DNA of 64,000 nt from DATJHM01 sp035493895 (GTDB lineage: Bacteria; Chloroflexota; Ktedonobacteria; Ktedonobacterales; Ktedonobacteraceae): NCBI GenBank assembly GCA_035493895.1, contig DATJHM010000106.1, positions 62,001 to 126,000 on the forward strand, in the 5' to 3' direction. Positions 7,760 to 16,547 of the stretch are shown piece after piece. The position numbers and the translations under genes are program-made. The notes below the pieces were generated by a model. The model did no database searches and had not been told where the DNA came from. It was given only the letters and a program-made list of their open reading frames with translations. The number at the start of each line of letters is the position of its first letter. Position 1 is the stretch's first letter.

Positions 7760-9166
7760 ATGAACTGTCCAAATTGTAATGCCCCGGTTGATCAAGATGC
7801 TCTGTTTTGTGGCAACTGCGGGCACAAGATAGCCCCACAATATGCACAGGGGGTTACTGTTGCTGAGGCAACACAGCAAGTGACGCCGGATGAGCGTCCA
7901 GCGTATCCATCACGAGATAATGATTTTTTACTACCTACGTTGCAAGTAAATACACCGCCAGAAGAACGGTCATATTCGCCCTATATTAAAGGCCCTGCTC
8001 AAGCTGGTCTTCCCGCTGTCCCAAGTTCCTCTTCCCCTGTAATTGCTCCCCCGGAAGAACGGCGCACTTCGCGACGCACTATTTTTATGATCGGTATCCT
8101 GATTCTTCTGGTGGTTGTAGCTTCCGGCGCTCTGGTTACGCTTTTACAAAATCTTGGGAAAACTTCTACACATGGGGGCTCCACGAGTGCTGCCACCAGT
8201 GCCGCTGTCGCACCCACTTCTTTTGCCACGGCTTTCTTCAGTGATAGCACCGGGGGGCAGGGGACGACTGATACTGTCAAAATCACTACTTCCAATCTCT
8301 CCAAGCCTCCTGCGGGATCTCAATATAATGCCTGGCTCGTTGATGATGCGAGTGAAAGAATTACGCTCTTAGGTGTGTTGCAGTCTCAAGGGCAGGATTT
8401 CACTCTCTCTTATACCAATCCGCACCATTTGAATCTTTTGAGTCTGGGCACTGAATTGCGCATCACACAGGAAAAGCAGGGAGCGAAGACAATCACAGGC
8501 AATATAGTGCTCACTGCCAGTATGCCTGTTGGTGCTTTTACGCATGTCAGACATCTGCTGTATCAATTCGACACCACACCCCACAAGGTCGGGTTGCTGG
8601 TTGGCTTGCATGAGCAGGCAAGCCTGCTCTTCGCGCAGGCAAACTCCTTACAGGTGGCGGATAATCAACATAATACCGCTGCCGTGCAGTGCTATGCACA
8701 AAGCATCCTCGACATTATCGAGGGCAGTCAAGGTCCACATTATAAGCCCTTGAGCTTCGAGTGTACCAGTGCCAATATTGCTGGTACCGGTGATGGTTTT
8801 GGCTTGCTCGATCTGAGTGGTGCGGGCAATGGGTATGTTGCTCTCGCGAAAGCGCATGCAGGCTTTGCTGCCCAGGCCCCTGACTCTACGCCCACAATTA
8901 AGACCCACTCTCAGCATGTACAGATCTGCATGGACAATGTTACAGGTTGGCTGAAAGATATTGATAGCGATGCTTTGAGCATTCTACAGAACAATGCCGT
9001 GGATACTCAGGCGAAAGAGATTACGCAACGTGCAGGCTTCGTGCTCAATGGTGATGATGTCAATAATGATGAGACCATCGAACCCGTGCCTGGCGAAGGT
9101 GGTGCCACTACTGGCTACTTACACGGGCAATTGATGGCTCAATTGCGCCTCGAACCCAAAAAATAA
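7760..9166 (+). CDS. Zinc-ribbon, single-helix membrane protein with unknown extracytoplasmic domain
   Basis: The 468-residue protein opens with a zinc ribbon, CPNC-x10-CGNC, within the first 25 residues. A Pro-rich cytoplasmic stretch to about residue 105 and one membrane helix (IFMIGILILLVVVASGALV) follow. About 330 residues would lie outside. A segment near 175-260 (YNAWLVDDASERITLLGVL) vaguely resembles anti-sigma-factor outer domains that bind small ligands, but I would not assign it. Two outer cysteine-bearing stretches (AVQCYAQS and SFECTS) could form a disulfide. GAGAG precedes ATG 7760 by seven bases. It has its own promoter and terminator, so it is probably monocistronic. Function unknown; the zinc-ribbon-helix layout also appears in the large protein at 50737. 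Confidence 0.65.
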   Translation: MNCPNCNAPVDQDALFCGNCGHKIAPQYAQGVTVAEATQQVTPDERPAYPSRDNDFLLPTLQVNTPPEERSYSPYIKGPAQAGLPAVPSSSSPVIAPPEERRTSRRTIFMIGILILLVVVASGALVTLLQNLGKTSTHGGSTSAATSAAVAPTSFATAFFSDSTGGQGTTDTVKITTSNLSKPPAGSQYNAWLVDDASERITLLGVLQSQGQDFTLSYTNPHHLNLLSLGTELRITQEKQGAKTITGNIVLTASMPVGAFTHVRHLLYQFDTTPHKVGLLVGLHEQASLLFAQANSLQVADNQHNTAAVQCYAQSILDIIEGSQGPHYKPLSFECTSANIAGTGDGFGLLDLSGAGNGYVALAKAHAGFAAQAPDSTPTIKTHSQHVQICMDNVTGWLKDIDSDALSILQNNAVDTQAKEITQRAGFVLNGDDVNNDETIEPVPGEGGATTGYLHGQLMAQLRLEPKK

Positions 9167-9182
9167 TCACGAAACGCGCTTG

Positions 9183-9220
9183 ATAAGGGGATTGGATACG
9201 ATACGATCCAATCCCTTTAT
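9183..9220. terminator. Bidirectional hairpin between convergent genes
   Basis: GGGATTGGAT (9188-9197) pairs with ATCCAATCCC (9206-9215) and is extended by A/T and one G-T pair to about 15 bp. It sits between the convergent genes ending at 9166 and 9257 and can serve both. Confidence 0.7.
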
Positions 9221-9256
9221 CGTATCCAAATTCGTAACGGCGCGGTTTATCTGCGC

Positions 9257-9811
9257 CTAACGTTTCCACTCACTGGCAAGCAAACCGTACGTTACCAGAT
9301 CAACATAATGGTCGTAGAGCCATTGCGCCTGTCTGATGATGCCTTCTTGTGTAAAATGTAAGCGCTCTGGGATTGCGCGGCTACGCATATTGCCGCTTGC
9401 ACAATGAATCTCAACTTTGTTGAGTTCCAGCACACCGAAGGCAAACTGAATCATCTCTTCACAGGCCTGGGTCATCAGCCCCCTTCCCTCAAAGGCAGTT
9501 CCCAGCCAGTAGCCAATCTCGGTTTTGCGGTCCTGCCAATCGATGATATTATAGCCAATTGAGCCTGCAATGCGTCCATTATGAATGATTGCGCAGGCCA
9601 GACTCTGACTCTGTGCATGTTGTTGTTTCGTATGACGGATAAAGTTAAGTTCATCTTGAACGGAGAGGGTGAGATCCAACCAGGGTAACCAGGTACGCAG
9701 ATGTGCACGGTTCTGCTCGACCAGAGCAAATATCTCTGATGCGTCCTCTTCCTCAAGGAGGCGTAATTCTGTTTGTGCATCTATTGAGAGACGCAACGGT
9801 GGTATATCCAT
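9257..9811 (-). CDS. GNAT N-acetyltransferase, RimJ/RimL-like
   Basis: I place the start at ATG 9811 (184 aa, MDIPPLRLSI) because GAGGAG lies nine bases upstream on the minus strand; a longer frame to 9853 has no such site. The protein has the layout of ribosomal-protein-serine/alanine acetyltransferases: an opening strand TELRLLEEEDA, W-L-P-W-L near 45-50, AGSIGYNIIDW, then the acetyl-CoA site in GYWLGTAFEGRGLMTQA (a Q/RxxGxG/A variant) and a C-terminal YGLLASEW. It probably acetylates an alpha-amine of a protein or a small molecule in the cytoplasm; the substrate cannot be read. It stands alone, convergent with the zinc-ribbon gene. Confidence 0.85.
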   Translation of the reverse strand: MDIPPLRLSIDAQTELRLLEEEDASEIFALVEQNRAHLRTWLPWLDLTLSVQDELNFIRHTKQQHAQSQSLACAIIHNGRIAGSIGYNIIDWQDRKTEIGYWLGTAFEGRGLMTQACEEMIQFAFGVLELNKVEIHCASGNMRSRAIPERLHFTQEGIIRQAQWLYDHYVDLVTYGLLASEWKR

Positions 9812-9981
9812 GATTTTTTTCTCCTCACAGGTGCGAACTTTAAATAAGGGCAATTGTATCGCATTGTGTATTCACATTATAGTATGGCGAGATAAGATCT
9901 GCATTAAGATATTGTGTGGAAAAATGCTATCGAGAACGAAGTACGTTGATGTTGTGTTTGCCCGTACATGTATACTATGTC

Positions 9982-10010
9982 TTGACACCGTGGCTGAAGT
10001 ATGTTACATC
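9982..10010 (+). promoter_or_regulatory. Promoter of the TetR gene
   Basis: TTGACA (9982-9987), a 17-base spacer and TACATC (10005-10010). The predicted transcription start near 10017 lies inside the 10010-10032 operator, so transcripts begin after the ATG at 10012 and about at the one at 10016. Confidence 0.6.
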
Positions 10011-10032
10011 TATGAATGAGGTTCATTCATAG
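10010..10032 (+). promoter_or_regulatory. TetR operator A (autoregulation)
   Basis: A perfect inverted repeat, CTATGAATGA-GGT-TCATTCATAG, sits directly over the predicted transcription start. Its 17-bp core TGAATGAGGTTCATTCA recurs, reverse-complemented and without a mismatch, at 10724-10740 before the P450 gene. Confidence 0.75.
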
Positions 10033-10045
10033 AGTGGAGAGGTTT

Positions 10046-10654
10046 GTGACAGAACAACTATTGGAAGAAACACATTCAAAACGGAAAGCAATTCTGGACG
10101 CTGCTCGGGAGCTATTCACGAAAAAGGGCTATGAGGAGACCACGATTGCCGATATCGCACGTGCTGCGCATATCGCTGTTGGGACGGTCTATCTCTATTT
10201 TCGCAATAAGCATGATGTGTATACTGCCGTGGCCCTGGATACTGAAGCGCTTATTGCCCAGGTATTGCAAGATCCTGTACTGGCAGAGGTGCCTTTTGAA
10301 CAGGTGCCACGTATGATGCTGGAAGCGGTTTTTCGTGTATGTCGCGAGCACAAAAGCAGGGTGGCACTATTGCAAATCGATATGCACACCCAGGAAGAAA
10401 TTTTGCAGCATAAACATTCGACGGAGATGTTTTCTCAGATGCTGGCTTCCGTTTTGCAACGCGCTGTTGAGCGGGGACAGCTAGCTCCGTTCAATACAGA
10501 AATGTATGCTCTGCTTCTCAATCTGCTTGGCAATGCGGTTGTGCACCAGTGCTTTGGCGTTGAAACTGGCGAACGGGAAGAATTGTATCGTGAGTCTATT
10601 ATCGAGCTATTCGAACGCCTGTTATTTGGCCCTTCTTTGCGTGCAGGAAAATAA
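10046..10654 (+). CDS. TetR/AcrR transcriptional repressor
   Basis: I choose GTG 10046 (202 aa). Upstream ATGs at 10012 and 10016 fall in the operator at the transcription start, while GGAG at 10036-10039 is well placed for 10046. The N-terminal helix-turn-helix is clear: ILDAARELFTKKGYEETTIADIARAAHIAVGTVY, then YFRNKHDVYTAV. The ligand-binding half (about 75-200) is unassigned. The repressor most likely binds the identical 17-bp palindromes over its own start and before the cytochrome P450 gene that follows. That suggests substrate-induced expression of the P450, with the repressor as sensor (inferred). Confidence 0.9.
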   Translation: MTEQLLEETHSKRKAILDAARELFTKKGYEETTIADIARAAHIAVGTVYLYFRNKHDVYTAVALDTEALIAQVLQDPVLAEVPFEQVPRMMLEAVFRVCREHKSRVALLQIDMHTQEEILQHKHSTEMFSQMLASVLQRAVERGQLAPFNTEMYALLLNLLGNAVVHQCFGVETGEREELYRESIIELFERLLFGPSLRAGK

Positions 10655-10723
10655 GCAATAGAAAAACTCGCGTAAGATTGCTACAACTACGGTTGGGATG
10701 CTGCGTATATATTTTATCCAATA

Positions 10724-10740
10724 TGAATGAACCTCATTCA
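10724..10740 (+). promoter_or_regulatory. TetR operator B before the P450 gene
   Basis: TGAATGA-ACC-TCATTCA is the exact reverse complement of the 17-bp core of operator A. It is 48 bases before the P450 start codon, downstream of an A/T-rich stretch (10706-10718) likely to hold the -10. Confidence 0.75.
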
Positions 10741-10787
10741 CACGAAGGATATCATTGATTGCAAAAAGTAAAAGAAAGAGAGATAGT

Positions 10788-12092
10788 ATGACACAGATTC
10801 GCACTTATACCGATATTCCCTATGTCACCATGCCTGACGATTACCAACACCATCTGGGCGAGTTGCTCGCTGAAGCTTATGAGCAGTATGGACCGATCTT
10901 CCGTTCAACCTATTTCGGTCAGGAAGTGCTCTATCTGGTGGGACCGGAGGCAAATCGCTTTATGCTGGTGAATCAGCGCCAGAAGTTTTCCAACTATATT
11001 GGTTGGAGTTCGATCTTCTCAGTTGTAGATATGTTCGGTCGTGGTCTTCTTAGCATGGATGGTCAGGAGCATGACCGGGACCGCAAAACGATGAATCCTG
11101 CTTTTACTATTAGCTATATGGATCGCTATCTACCATTGATGGCTCGCCTTATTCGCGAGCACGTTGCAAGCTGGGCTGCTGAACGTGAGATTGATATCTA
11201 CGATGCGGCGCGTAAGCTCACCTTCGATATCGCTGCGCAGGCGTTGACCGGGCTCAAGGCTGGTCCTGAAGTAGATCTCTTCCGCACCGTCTTTATGGAT
11301 GTCCTGGTTGCACCGCCTGCCAACTCTGAGGAAGAGTTTCAGCAGCGCACGGACACGTTTCATGCGCAGATGCACGAACTGCTGAGTCCAAAGATTGAAG
11401 AGCGACGTAACAATCCCACGGATGACATTTTTGGCCTGCTCGTTCAGGCGCGTGATGGCGAGGGCAGGCATATGAGTGATGAGCAGATTATTGCCCATGT
11501 GAATATCCTTCTGGTTGCGGGACATGAGACCTCTACCAGCCTGGTTGCCTGGTTGATGTATCTGCTGACAGAGCATCCTGAGTATACACAGCGTATTCTG
11601 CAAGAGCAGGAAGCGTTGCTAGGGGATAAAGTCGATCCAAATCTGGAAGAGATTAAGAAGATGAAGGTGCTGGAGAATGCGTTAAGTGAGGCCGAACGCC
11701 TGTATCCGCCAGTTGCGAATGGACCGCGTGGCGTCATCGAGGACTTTGAATTCCAGGGCTATCATGTGCCTGCGGGCAGCAGAGCCTTCTATTCTATTGT
11801 GACCTCGCATATGTTGCCGAGCATCTGGGCCAATCCGATGCAGTTCGATCCTGATCGCTTCGCACCTCCTCGTGAGGAGCATAAGAAGAATCCCTATGCA
11901 CTCGTTGGCTTTGGGGGAGGCCCACGTATCTGTATCGGCATTAATTTTGCCCAGGTAGAGATCAAGGCGCTCATTTCGTATGTGTTGCGCAACTATCAGC
12001 TCGAGCTGATCGAAGGGCAGGATATTCGCCAGTACTATGGTGTTACTGGCGCTCCACTGCATGGGATCAAAATGCGTATCATTGCTAGATAG
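10788..12092 (+). CDS. Cytochrome P450
   Basis: ATG 10788 (434 aa) follows an A/G-rich AAAGAAAGAGAG tract. All P450 signatures are present: the I-helix oxygen-activation motif AGHETS near 244, the K-helix ExxR (EAER) followed by LYPP near 305, the PERF-region equivalent FDPDRFAPP, and the heme loop FGGGPRICIG near 375-384 with the thiolate Cys. The protein is soluble, with no N-terminal anchor. It resembles bacterial class-I or CYP120/CYP102-like enzymes, which hydroxylate hydrophobic substrates using electrons from a separate ferredoxin and reductase. No dedicated redox partner is adjacent. Expression is probably controlled by the upstream TetR protein through operator B. The substrate cannot be predicted. 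Confidence 0.93.
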   Translation: MTQIRTYTDIPYVTMPDDYQHHLGELLAEAYEQYGPIFRSTYFGQEVLYLVGPEANRFMLVNQRQKFSNYIGWSSIFSVVDMFGRGLLSMDGQEHDRDRKTMNPAFTISYMDRYLPLMARLIREHVASWAAEREIDIYDAARKLTFDIAAQALTGLKAGPEVDLFRTVFMDVLVAPPANSEEEFQQRTDTFHAQMHELLSPKIEERRNNPTDDIFGLLVQARDGEGRHMSDEQIIAHVNILLVAGHETSTSLVAWLMYLLTEHPEYTQRILQEQEALLGDKVDPNLEEIKKMKVLENALSEAERLYPPVANGPRGVIEDFEFQGYHVPAGSRAFYSIVTSHMLPSIWANPMQFDPDRFAPPREEHKKNPYALVGFGGGPRICIGINFAQVEIKALISYVLRNYQLELIEGQDIRQYYGVTGAPLHGIKMRIIAR

Positions 12093-12192
12093 TCGCTGGC
12101 TAGCAGCCAGGTTTGCTTGATTTGTAAACAGCTCAAGGGATATAATAACTGAAGTGTCACGCAAATAGGCTGACATTCAGGAGAAATTTGCT

Positions 12193-12561
12193 TTGAGCAA
12201 TAGTCATATATCGGGTTCGGATAACAGTGCTGCGAGCAATAGCAACTTGTCTGCAAGTCGACGGGAGATACGTAACGGTAATATGACCGGAGCGCTACCG
12301 CCGTTAAGTCCAGGTGGACTTGAAAGAGGTCGCACCGGCTCATCCGATTTTGAACAATTGATCGAATCATTACATGAGCTATTTGAGCATGATCGCCAGA
12401 TAGCAAGCCAGCAAGACGCGACCCGCTGTGGGCTCTGCTATCTGCATTTCCCACTCACCGAGTTGTTCTATCGCGAAGAGGGCTTCTACATTTGCTCAAA
12501 TTGTGATAAATCGCTTGGCAAACATAGTCAGACTATGGTTCGTCGCCAGCAGAAATTGTAG
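12193..12561 (+). CDS. Small protein with a two-CxxC zinc-binding motif
   Basis: TTG 12193 is the likely start (122 aa), with AGGAGA at 12179-12184. The first 50 residues are Ser/Asn/Arg-rich and probably disordered. A short helix-forming stretch (FEQLIESLHELFEHDRQI) follows. Residues 80-110 carry CGLC and CSNC about 20 residues apart, a zinc-finger arrangement. I do not recognise a family. It starts about 100 bases after the P450 gene and could be cotranscribed with it. A hairpin of the intergenic repeat family starts at 12575. Confidence 0.6.
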   Translation: MSNSHISGSDNSAASNSNLSASRREIRNGNMTGALPPLSPGGLERGRTGSSDFEQLIESLHELFEHDRQIASQQDATRCGLCYLHFPLTELFYREEGFYICSNCDKSLGKHSQTMVRRQQKL

Positions 12562-12574
12562 GCTGTAATTGTGA

Positions 12575-12747
12575 ATCTCCGCTCGCTAGTCGGGCGGAGA
12601 TAAGTTTGTTGATGAATGAAATTGTAGAGGCGCTGCTTGTCTGTGCCCATGGTCGGCATTAACGTTGATGGAGATAACCCCCGCCTCTTATAAGAGGATG
12701 GGCGGCGATGTGGGAAATAAATGGGCGGAGATAAACCCCGCCGCTAC
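12575..12747. repeat. Composite of intergenic palindromic repeats
   Basis: Three palindromic pieces and one fragment lie in the gap between convergent genes. ATCTCCGC (12575-12582) pairs with GCGGAGAT (12594-12601). CCTCTTATAAGAGG (12684-12697) is self-complementary. GGGCGGAGATAAACCCCGCC (12723-12742) is the minus-strand form of the repeat seen at 25371. Between them, GTAGAGGCGCTGCTTGTCTGTGCCC (as 12624-12648) matches the outer arm of the element at 16548-16760. The last piece almost touches the stop codon of def. Confidence 0.65.
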
Positions 12748-12748
12748 A

Positions 12749-13252
12749 TTACTCTGCGATGACAGCTTCTTCTTCGATCTCTTCTTCGCCCACTTCGCGC
12801 AAATCGTCCGGGCTATCCAGACGATCCAGGAAGAGGATGCCATCAAGATGATCGATTTCATGTTGCAGAATACGTGCAAACCAGCCCTCGGCAGTGATCT
12901 TGATCGGCTTGCCCCGTACATCCAGACCCTTGACTGTAACTTTTGTGGCGCGACGAATATTCTCGCCCACGTAACCAGGAATGCTCAGACAGCCCTCGGG
13001 TCCTCGCTCCTCGCCTTCAGCCTTAATGATCTCTGGATTGAACACCGCAACTTTTTGATCTTCATATTCGGCCACAAAAACACGAATCGATTGCGCAATC
13101 TGAGGCGCAGCCAATCCCACACCATTAGCCTGATGCATCGTTTCGAACATATCATTGACAAGCTTTTGCAATGATGGATCAAAACGATGTACCTTCTTTG
13201 CCTTCTGGCGTAGAATAGGATTTTCTGTGGTAATAATTTTGCGAAGTGCCAT
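12749..13252 (-). CDS. def: Peptide deformylase
   Basis: The protein (167 aa) removes the formyl group from the initiator methionine of new polypeptides in the cytosol. The three family motifs are complete: GVGLAAPQI (motif 1), EGCLSIPG (motif 2, metal-binding Cys) and HEIDHLDG (motif 3, two metal His and the catalytic Glu). Length is normal for type I enzymes. An acidic tail (about 15 residues, mostly Glu) extends the C-terminus. It is not next to fmt, its common partner. An intergenic repeat starts two bases after the stop codon. Confidence 0.97.
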   Translation of the reverse strand: MALRKIITTENPILRQKAKKVHRFDPSLQKLVNDMFETMHQANGVGLAAPQIAQSIRVFVAEYEDQKVAVFNPEIIKAEGEERGPEGCLSIPGYVGENIRRATKVTVKGLDVRGKPIKITAEGWFARILQHEIDHLDGILFLDRLDSPDDLREVGEEEIEEEAVIAE

Positions 13253-13632
13253 AATTTAACATCTACCCTTGCACAGCATGCGAACCAAACCAATAAGTTG
13301 CGCGTATTGTCTCTCCCATATGTATCCCTATCTGCATGAAATGTATACCGCTATTTCCAATGTGCGTTCTTGTTTTACTTCAAACGCAAAGCGTATACTT
13401 TCTGCCCCTGGGAGCTGACAATAGCATCATAATTAGCTATTATCGTATCATACAAAGGCTGGAAAATGCAAACCTGAACTGTGTAGATTTGTTTTCTACT
13501 CTCAATAGTTTGTGACGTAGAAACGCTGGCAAATGTTACAAAGGCATGGGATACTACTGGCATACGCTTTATCTGAAAAGAAGGAGGTCAATTTCCTCTC
13601 GTTCTGTACATATACAAACCAGGAGAAAGAAT
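13253..13632. other. Divergent intergenic region, no gene seen
   Basis: 380 bases between def (leftward) and the VIT1-type gene (rightward) must hold both promoters. I see no convincing -35/-10 pair. A strong Shine-Dalgarno-like AAGGAGG at 13580-13586 has no start codon at a usable distance. No RNA gene or repeat was recognised. Confidence 0.5.
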
Positions 13633-14331
13633 ATGCCTCAAACACCACATGTTGAGCGACATTTTACTGCGGGCGAGACTGTGCGCGATATTGTAATTGG
13701 GATGTCGGATGGCTTGACGGTTCCTTTTGCACTCGCTGCTGGCCTCTCCGGCGCAGTAAGCTCGACCGCGATTATCGTTACGGCTGGCCTGGCTGAGATT
13801 GTCGCCGGTTCTATTGCGATGGGCCTGGGAGGCTACCTGGCTGCTCGGGGTGACGCGGAACACTATCGCAATGAGCTGAGGCGTGAGCAGCTAGAGGTAA
13901 AAGAGAAGACTGAAGCGGAGAAAACTGAGGTCAGGGATATTTTTATGGGTTATGGGTTGACGGCTGAGGAGAGTGCACCTCTGGTGGTGGCTCTGAGCCA
14001 GCGCCCAGACGCATGGGTCGATTTTATGATGCGCTTCGAGCTTGGCCTGGAGAAGCCTGAACCGCGTCGTGCGCTGACGAGTGCGCTCACGATTGCCATT
14101 TCTTACGTGGTTGGTGGCCTGATACCGCTCAGTCCCTATATGCTATTGCAGCCAGCCAGCACTGCGCTGATGGTTTCGGTCATTGCTACTCTGATTGCGC
14201 TTCTCATCTTCGGCTACGTCAAAGGTCTTTTTACTGGAACACAGCCCGTACGCGGCGCATTTCAGACGGCCCTGATTGGCGGCCTCGCAGCTGCGGCGGC
14301 GTTTCTGATTGCCCGCGCTATCCAGGGATGA
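13633..14331 (+). CDS. VIT1/CCC1-family membrane transporter (putative Fe2+/Mn2+)
   Basis: ATG 13633 (232 aa) follows AGGAGA at 13621-13626. The family hallmark is the first helix region DIVIGMSDGLTVPFALAAGLSGA, with the conserved Asp and Gly. Helices follow near 45-70 (IIVTAGLAEIVAGSIAMGLGGYLAARGDAEHY), then a charged, Glu-rich cytoplasmic metal-binding segment near 80-130, and three C-terminal helices. Yeast and plant relatives move Fe2+ or Mn2+ out of the cytosol; bacterial members are thought to export metal. ALIGGLAAAAAFLIAR closes the protein. tilS starts 10 bases downstream, so the two are probably cotranscribed although functionally unrelated. Confidence 0.88.
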   Translation: MPQTPHVERHFTAGETVRDIVIGMSDGLTVPFALAAGLSGAVSSTAIIVTAGLAEIVAGSIAMGLGGYLAARGDAEHYRNELRREQLEVKEKTEAEKTEVRDIFMGYGLTAEESAPLVVALSQRPDAWVDFMMRFELGLEKPEPRRALTSALTIAISYVVGGLIPLSPYMLLQPASTALMVSVIATLIALLIFGYVKGLFTGTQPVRGAFQTALIGGLAAAAAFLIARAIQG

Positions 14332-14341
14332 AAGGGGTGAG

Positions 14342-15817
14342 ATGACCGATACTATTCTGGAAACCGTTGCAACTTTTATTGCGCAAGAGCAACTCTTCCC
14401 CGTACAGGGAACCGTCGTGGTTGCGGTCTCGGGCGGGGCCGATTCTCTCTGCCTGCTACACCTGCTGATGCGACTCTGTGGACCAGGGAAACGTTATCCG
14501 CATATCACATTGCATGTTGCCCACCTCGATCATCAGTTGCGGGGCGAGGCGAGCGAACGGGATGCGCTGGCAGTTGCCCGACTCGCACAATCCTGGCAGC
14601 TCCCCTATACGTCCGGGACATGTGACGTCTACGCCCTGGCTCGCACTGAACAGCGCTCGCTAGAAGACGCTGCTCGCCAGGCGCGCTACCGCTTTTTACG
14701 CGAGGTGGCGCAGGGACAGCCTATCGCCGTGGCTCATCAGCAGGACGATCAGGCCGAGACGTTGATTTTGCACTGGTTGCGCGGTGGTGGTCTGAGTAGC
14801 CAGATTGGTCTTCAGCCACGGCAGCAGGATATTATCCGCCCTCTACTCTGTCTTAGCCGGGCCGACACGCTCGCTTATTGTCAACGTTACCAGCTCACTC
14901 CCTTAGAGGATGCCAGCAATAGCGATACGCGTTTTTTGCGCAATCGCATCCGCCATGAACTGTTGCCATTGCTGGAGCAGATCAATCCCGGCATACGTGC
15001 AACGTTGTTGCGTACGGCTGAGGTCATGGAGGTCGATCATGCCTGGATCGAAGAGCAAGTCAGTGCGCACTGGCCTCATGTCGTCATCTCTGCCAGCGAT
15101 CAGGCGATCAGCCTGAGGCGCAATGCATTGCTTGCCCTACCGCTCAGCCTGCAACGCCATCTGTTGAGACGCGTCACCGCACAGCTCAGCGGAGGCCAGT
15201 CGCCGCTAGAACTGCGGCACTTTAAATTGCTGGAACAATTCCTCTTGCACGAAGGGAACGGCGAGGAGCTATCTATGGATCTGCCCGGACAGCTTCGTAT
15301 GAGGCGTAGACGCGAAGAGCTTTTCTTCACGCACCAGCAGACGACCGAACCGCTTCCGCAAGAAACGCATGAAGCCGTACTTCTGCCCATCCCTGGAGAG
15401 TGTGCCGTTCCCGGTACGCGCTGGATTGCGGAAGCGCGCTGGCTGGACGAAGCAGAGGCGGAGCGCGTTCGACAGGCGCTTCGTGCCGAAGATTGGGACG
15501 AGGTGTGGCGTATCCTCCATTTCACGCGTTATGTTGTATATATCGATGGAGATAGTGTGGGAAAGACGTTTCGCGTTCGTACACGCCGACCGGGGGATCG
15601 TATGCAGCCTCTTGGTATGCAGCACGAGAAAAAAGTGCAGGACGTGCTCGTGGATAAGCGCATTTCGCGGGCCGAGCGTGAACAACTGCCGCTCTTTTTT
15701 AAGGAGCAACCGGAACAGCAGTGTGTCTGGCTGGGTGGTGTCACACTGGATCAGCGTGTACGTCTGACCCCTCAAACGCAGCGTATTCTCTGTCTCCTCC
15801 TGAAAAACCAACCGTAA
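14342..15817 (+). CDS. tilS: tRNA(Ile)-lysidine synthase
   Basis: ATG 14342 (491 aa) uses AAAGGGGTGAG just upstream. The enzyme joins lysine to C34 of the CAU-anticodon tRNA-Ile so that it reads AUA. The N-terminal PP-loop ATP site SGGADSL is near residue 25. HLDHQLRGEAS and AHQQDDQAETLILHWLRGGG, both typical of TilS, follow, as does RNRIRHELLPLLEQINPGI. A C-terminal substrate-binding domain (about 380-490, RRPGDRMQPLGM and KKVQDVLVDKRI) is complete. hpt follows 126 bases later, the classical tilS-hpt order; ftsH, which often comes next, is absent. Confidence 0.96.
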   Translation: MTDTILETVATFIAQEQLFPVQGTVVVAVSGGADSLCLLHLLMRLCGPGKRYPHITLHVAHLDHQLRGEASERDALAVARLAQSWQLPYTSGTCDVYALARTEQRSLEDAARQARYRFLREVAQGQPIAVAHQQDDQAETLILHWLRGGGLSSQIGLQPRQQDIIRPLLCLSRADTLAYCQRYQLTPLEDASNSDTRFLRNRIRHELLPLLEQINPGIRATLLRTAEVMEVDHAWIEEQVSAHWPHVVISASDQAISLRRNALLALPLSLQRHLLRRVTAQLSGGQSPLELRHFKLLEQFLLHEGNGEELSMDLPGQLRMRRRREELFFTHQQTTEPLPQETHEAVLLPIPGECAVPGTRWIAEARWLDEAEAERVRQALRAEDWDEVWRILHFTRYVVYIDGDSVGKTFRVRTRRPGDRMQPLGMQHEKKVQDVLVDKRISRAEREQLPLFFKEQPEQQCVWLGGVTLDQRVRLTPQTQRILCLLLKNQP

Positions 15818-15943
15818 ATGTAACTGCGTCATTGAACGTTATCCGTAGCAATACGGTTTAGTTCATCCCGCTTCTCGTTTTTCACTGTGACGCCATCGCA
15901 AGCACATTTTTATTTTTTATTTCAGATTACATGTGAGGTATAC

Positions 15944-16543
15944 ATGCATAAAGACATTGCTGAGATCCTTATTTCGGAAGAACAGTTGCATCGCCGTACT
16001 GTCGAACTGGGCGAGCAGATCACCAGAGATTACCGTGGCAAGAATCTGCTTTTGCTAGGGACGCTCAAGGGGGCTGTCCCCTTTATTGCCGATCTTGCTC
16101 GCGCCATTGATCTCCCTTTAGAGATCGATTATATGGCCGTTGCCAGCTACGGAAACAGTACCGAATCGAGCGGTATTGTGCGTATCATCAAAGATCTGGA
16201 AGGGCCGATCGATCAAAAACACCTGCTCGTTATCGAAGATATCATTGATAGTGGGCTGACACTCCATTATCTGGTCGATCTGTTGCGCCGACGCCGACCC
16301 CTCAGCCTGCGCATCTGCACGCTCCTCAATAAAGAGCGCGAACGTGAGAAGAATATCCAGGTCGATTATCAGGGATTCGTTATTCCTGACCGCTTTGTTG
16401 TTGGCTATGGTCTCGATTATGCCCAGCGCTACCGCAACCTCTCATATGTGGGAATTTTGAAACCACAGGTCTACGGAGCCAGCTCAGATCCAGAGAAAGA
16501 GCATCAAAGCCCAGCCGAGCAGCGTCATCAGGGCCAGGACTGA
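15944..16543 (+). CDS. hpt: Hypoxanthine-guanine phosphoribosyltransferase
   Basis: ATG 15944 (199 aa), with GTGAGG six bases upstream, fits the family start (MHKDIAEILIS). The enzyme salvages hypoxanthine and guanine by transferring phosphoribose from PRPP. The PRPP loop is LLVIEDIIDSGLTL near 95-108. The pyrophosphate loop LLGTLKGAVPF and the purine-binding end DRFVVGYGLDYAQRYRNL, which is diagnostic for Hpt, are intact. The last 25 residues are a polar extension. The neighbouring purine biosynthesis cluster starts 3 kb away and is a separate unit. Confidence 0.96.
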   Translation: MHKDIAEILISEEQLHRRTVELGEQITRDYRGKNLLLLGTLKGAVPFIADLARAIDLPLEIDYMAVASYGNSTESSGIVRIIKDLEGPIDQKHLLVIEDIIDSGLTLHYLVDLLRRRRPLSLRICTLLNKEREREKNIQVDYQGFVIPDRFVVGYGLDYAQRYRNLSYVGILKPQVYGASSDPEKEHQSPAEQRHQGQD

Positions 16544-16547
16544 TCGC

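Noticed and set aside
10012..10018. ATG starts for the TetR gene at 10012 or 10016
   Set aside because: They lie in the operator at the predicted transcription start and have no ribosome-binding site; GTG 10046 does.
13580..13586. Strong AAGGAGG Shine-Dalgarno suggesting a small gene before VIT1
   Set aside because: No ATG, GTG or TTG at a workable distance begins a frame of meaningful length; the VIT1-type gene has its own site at 13621.
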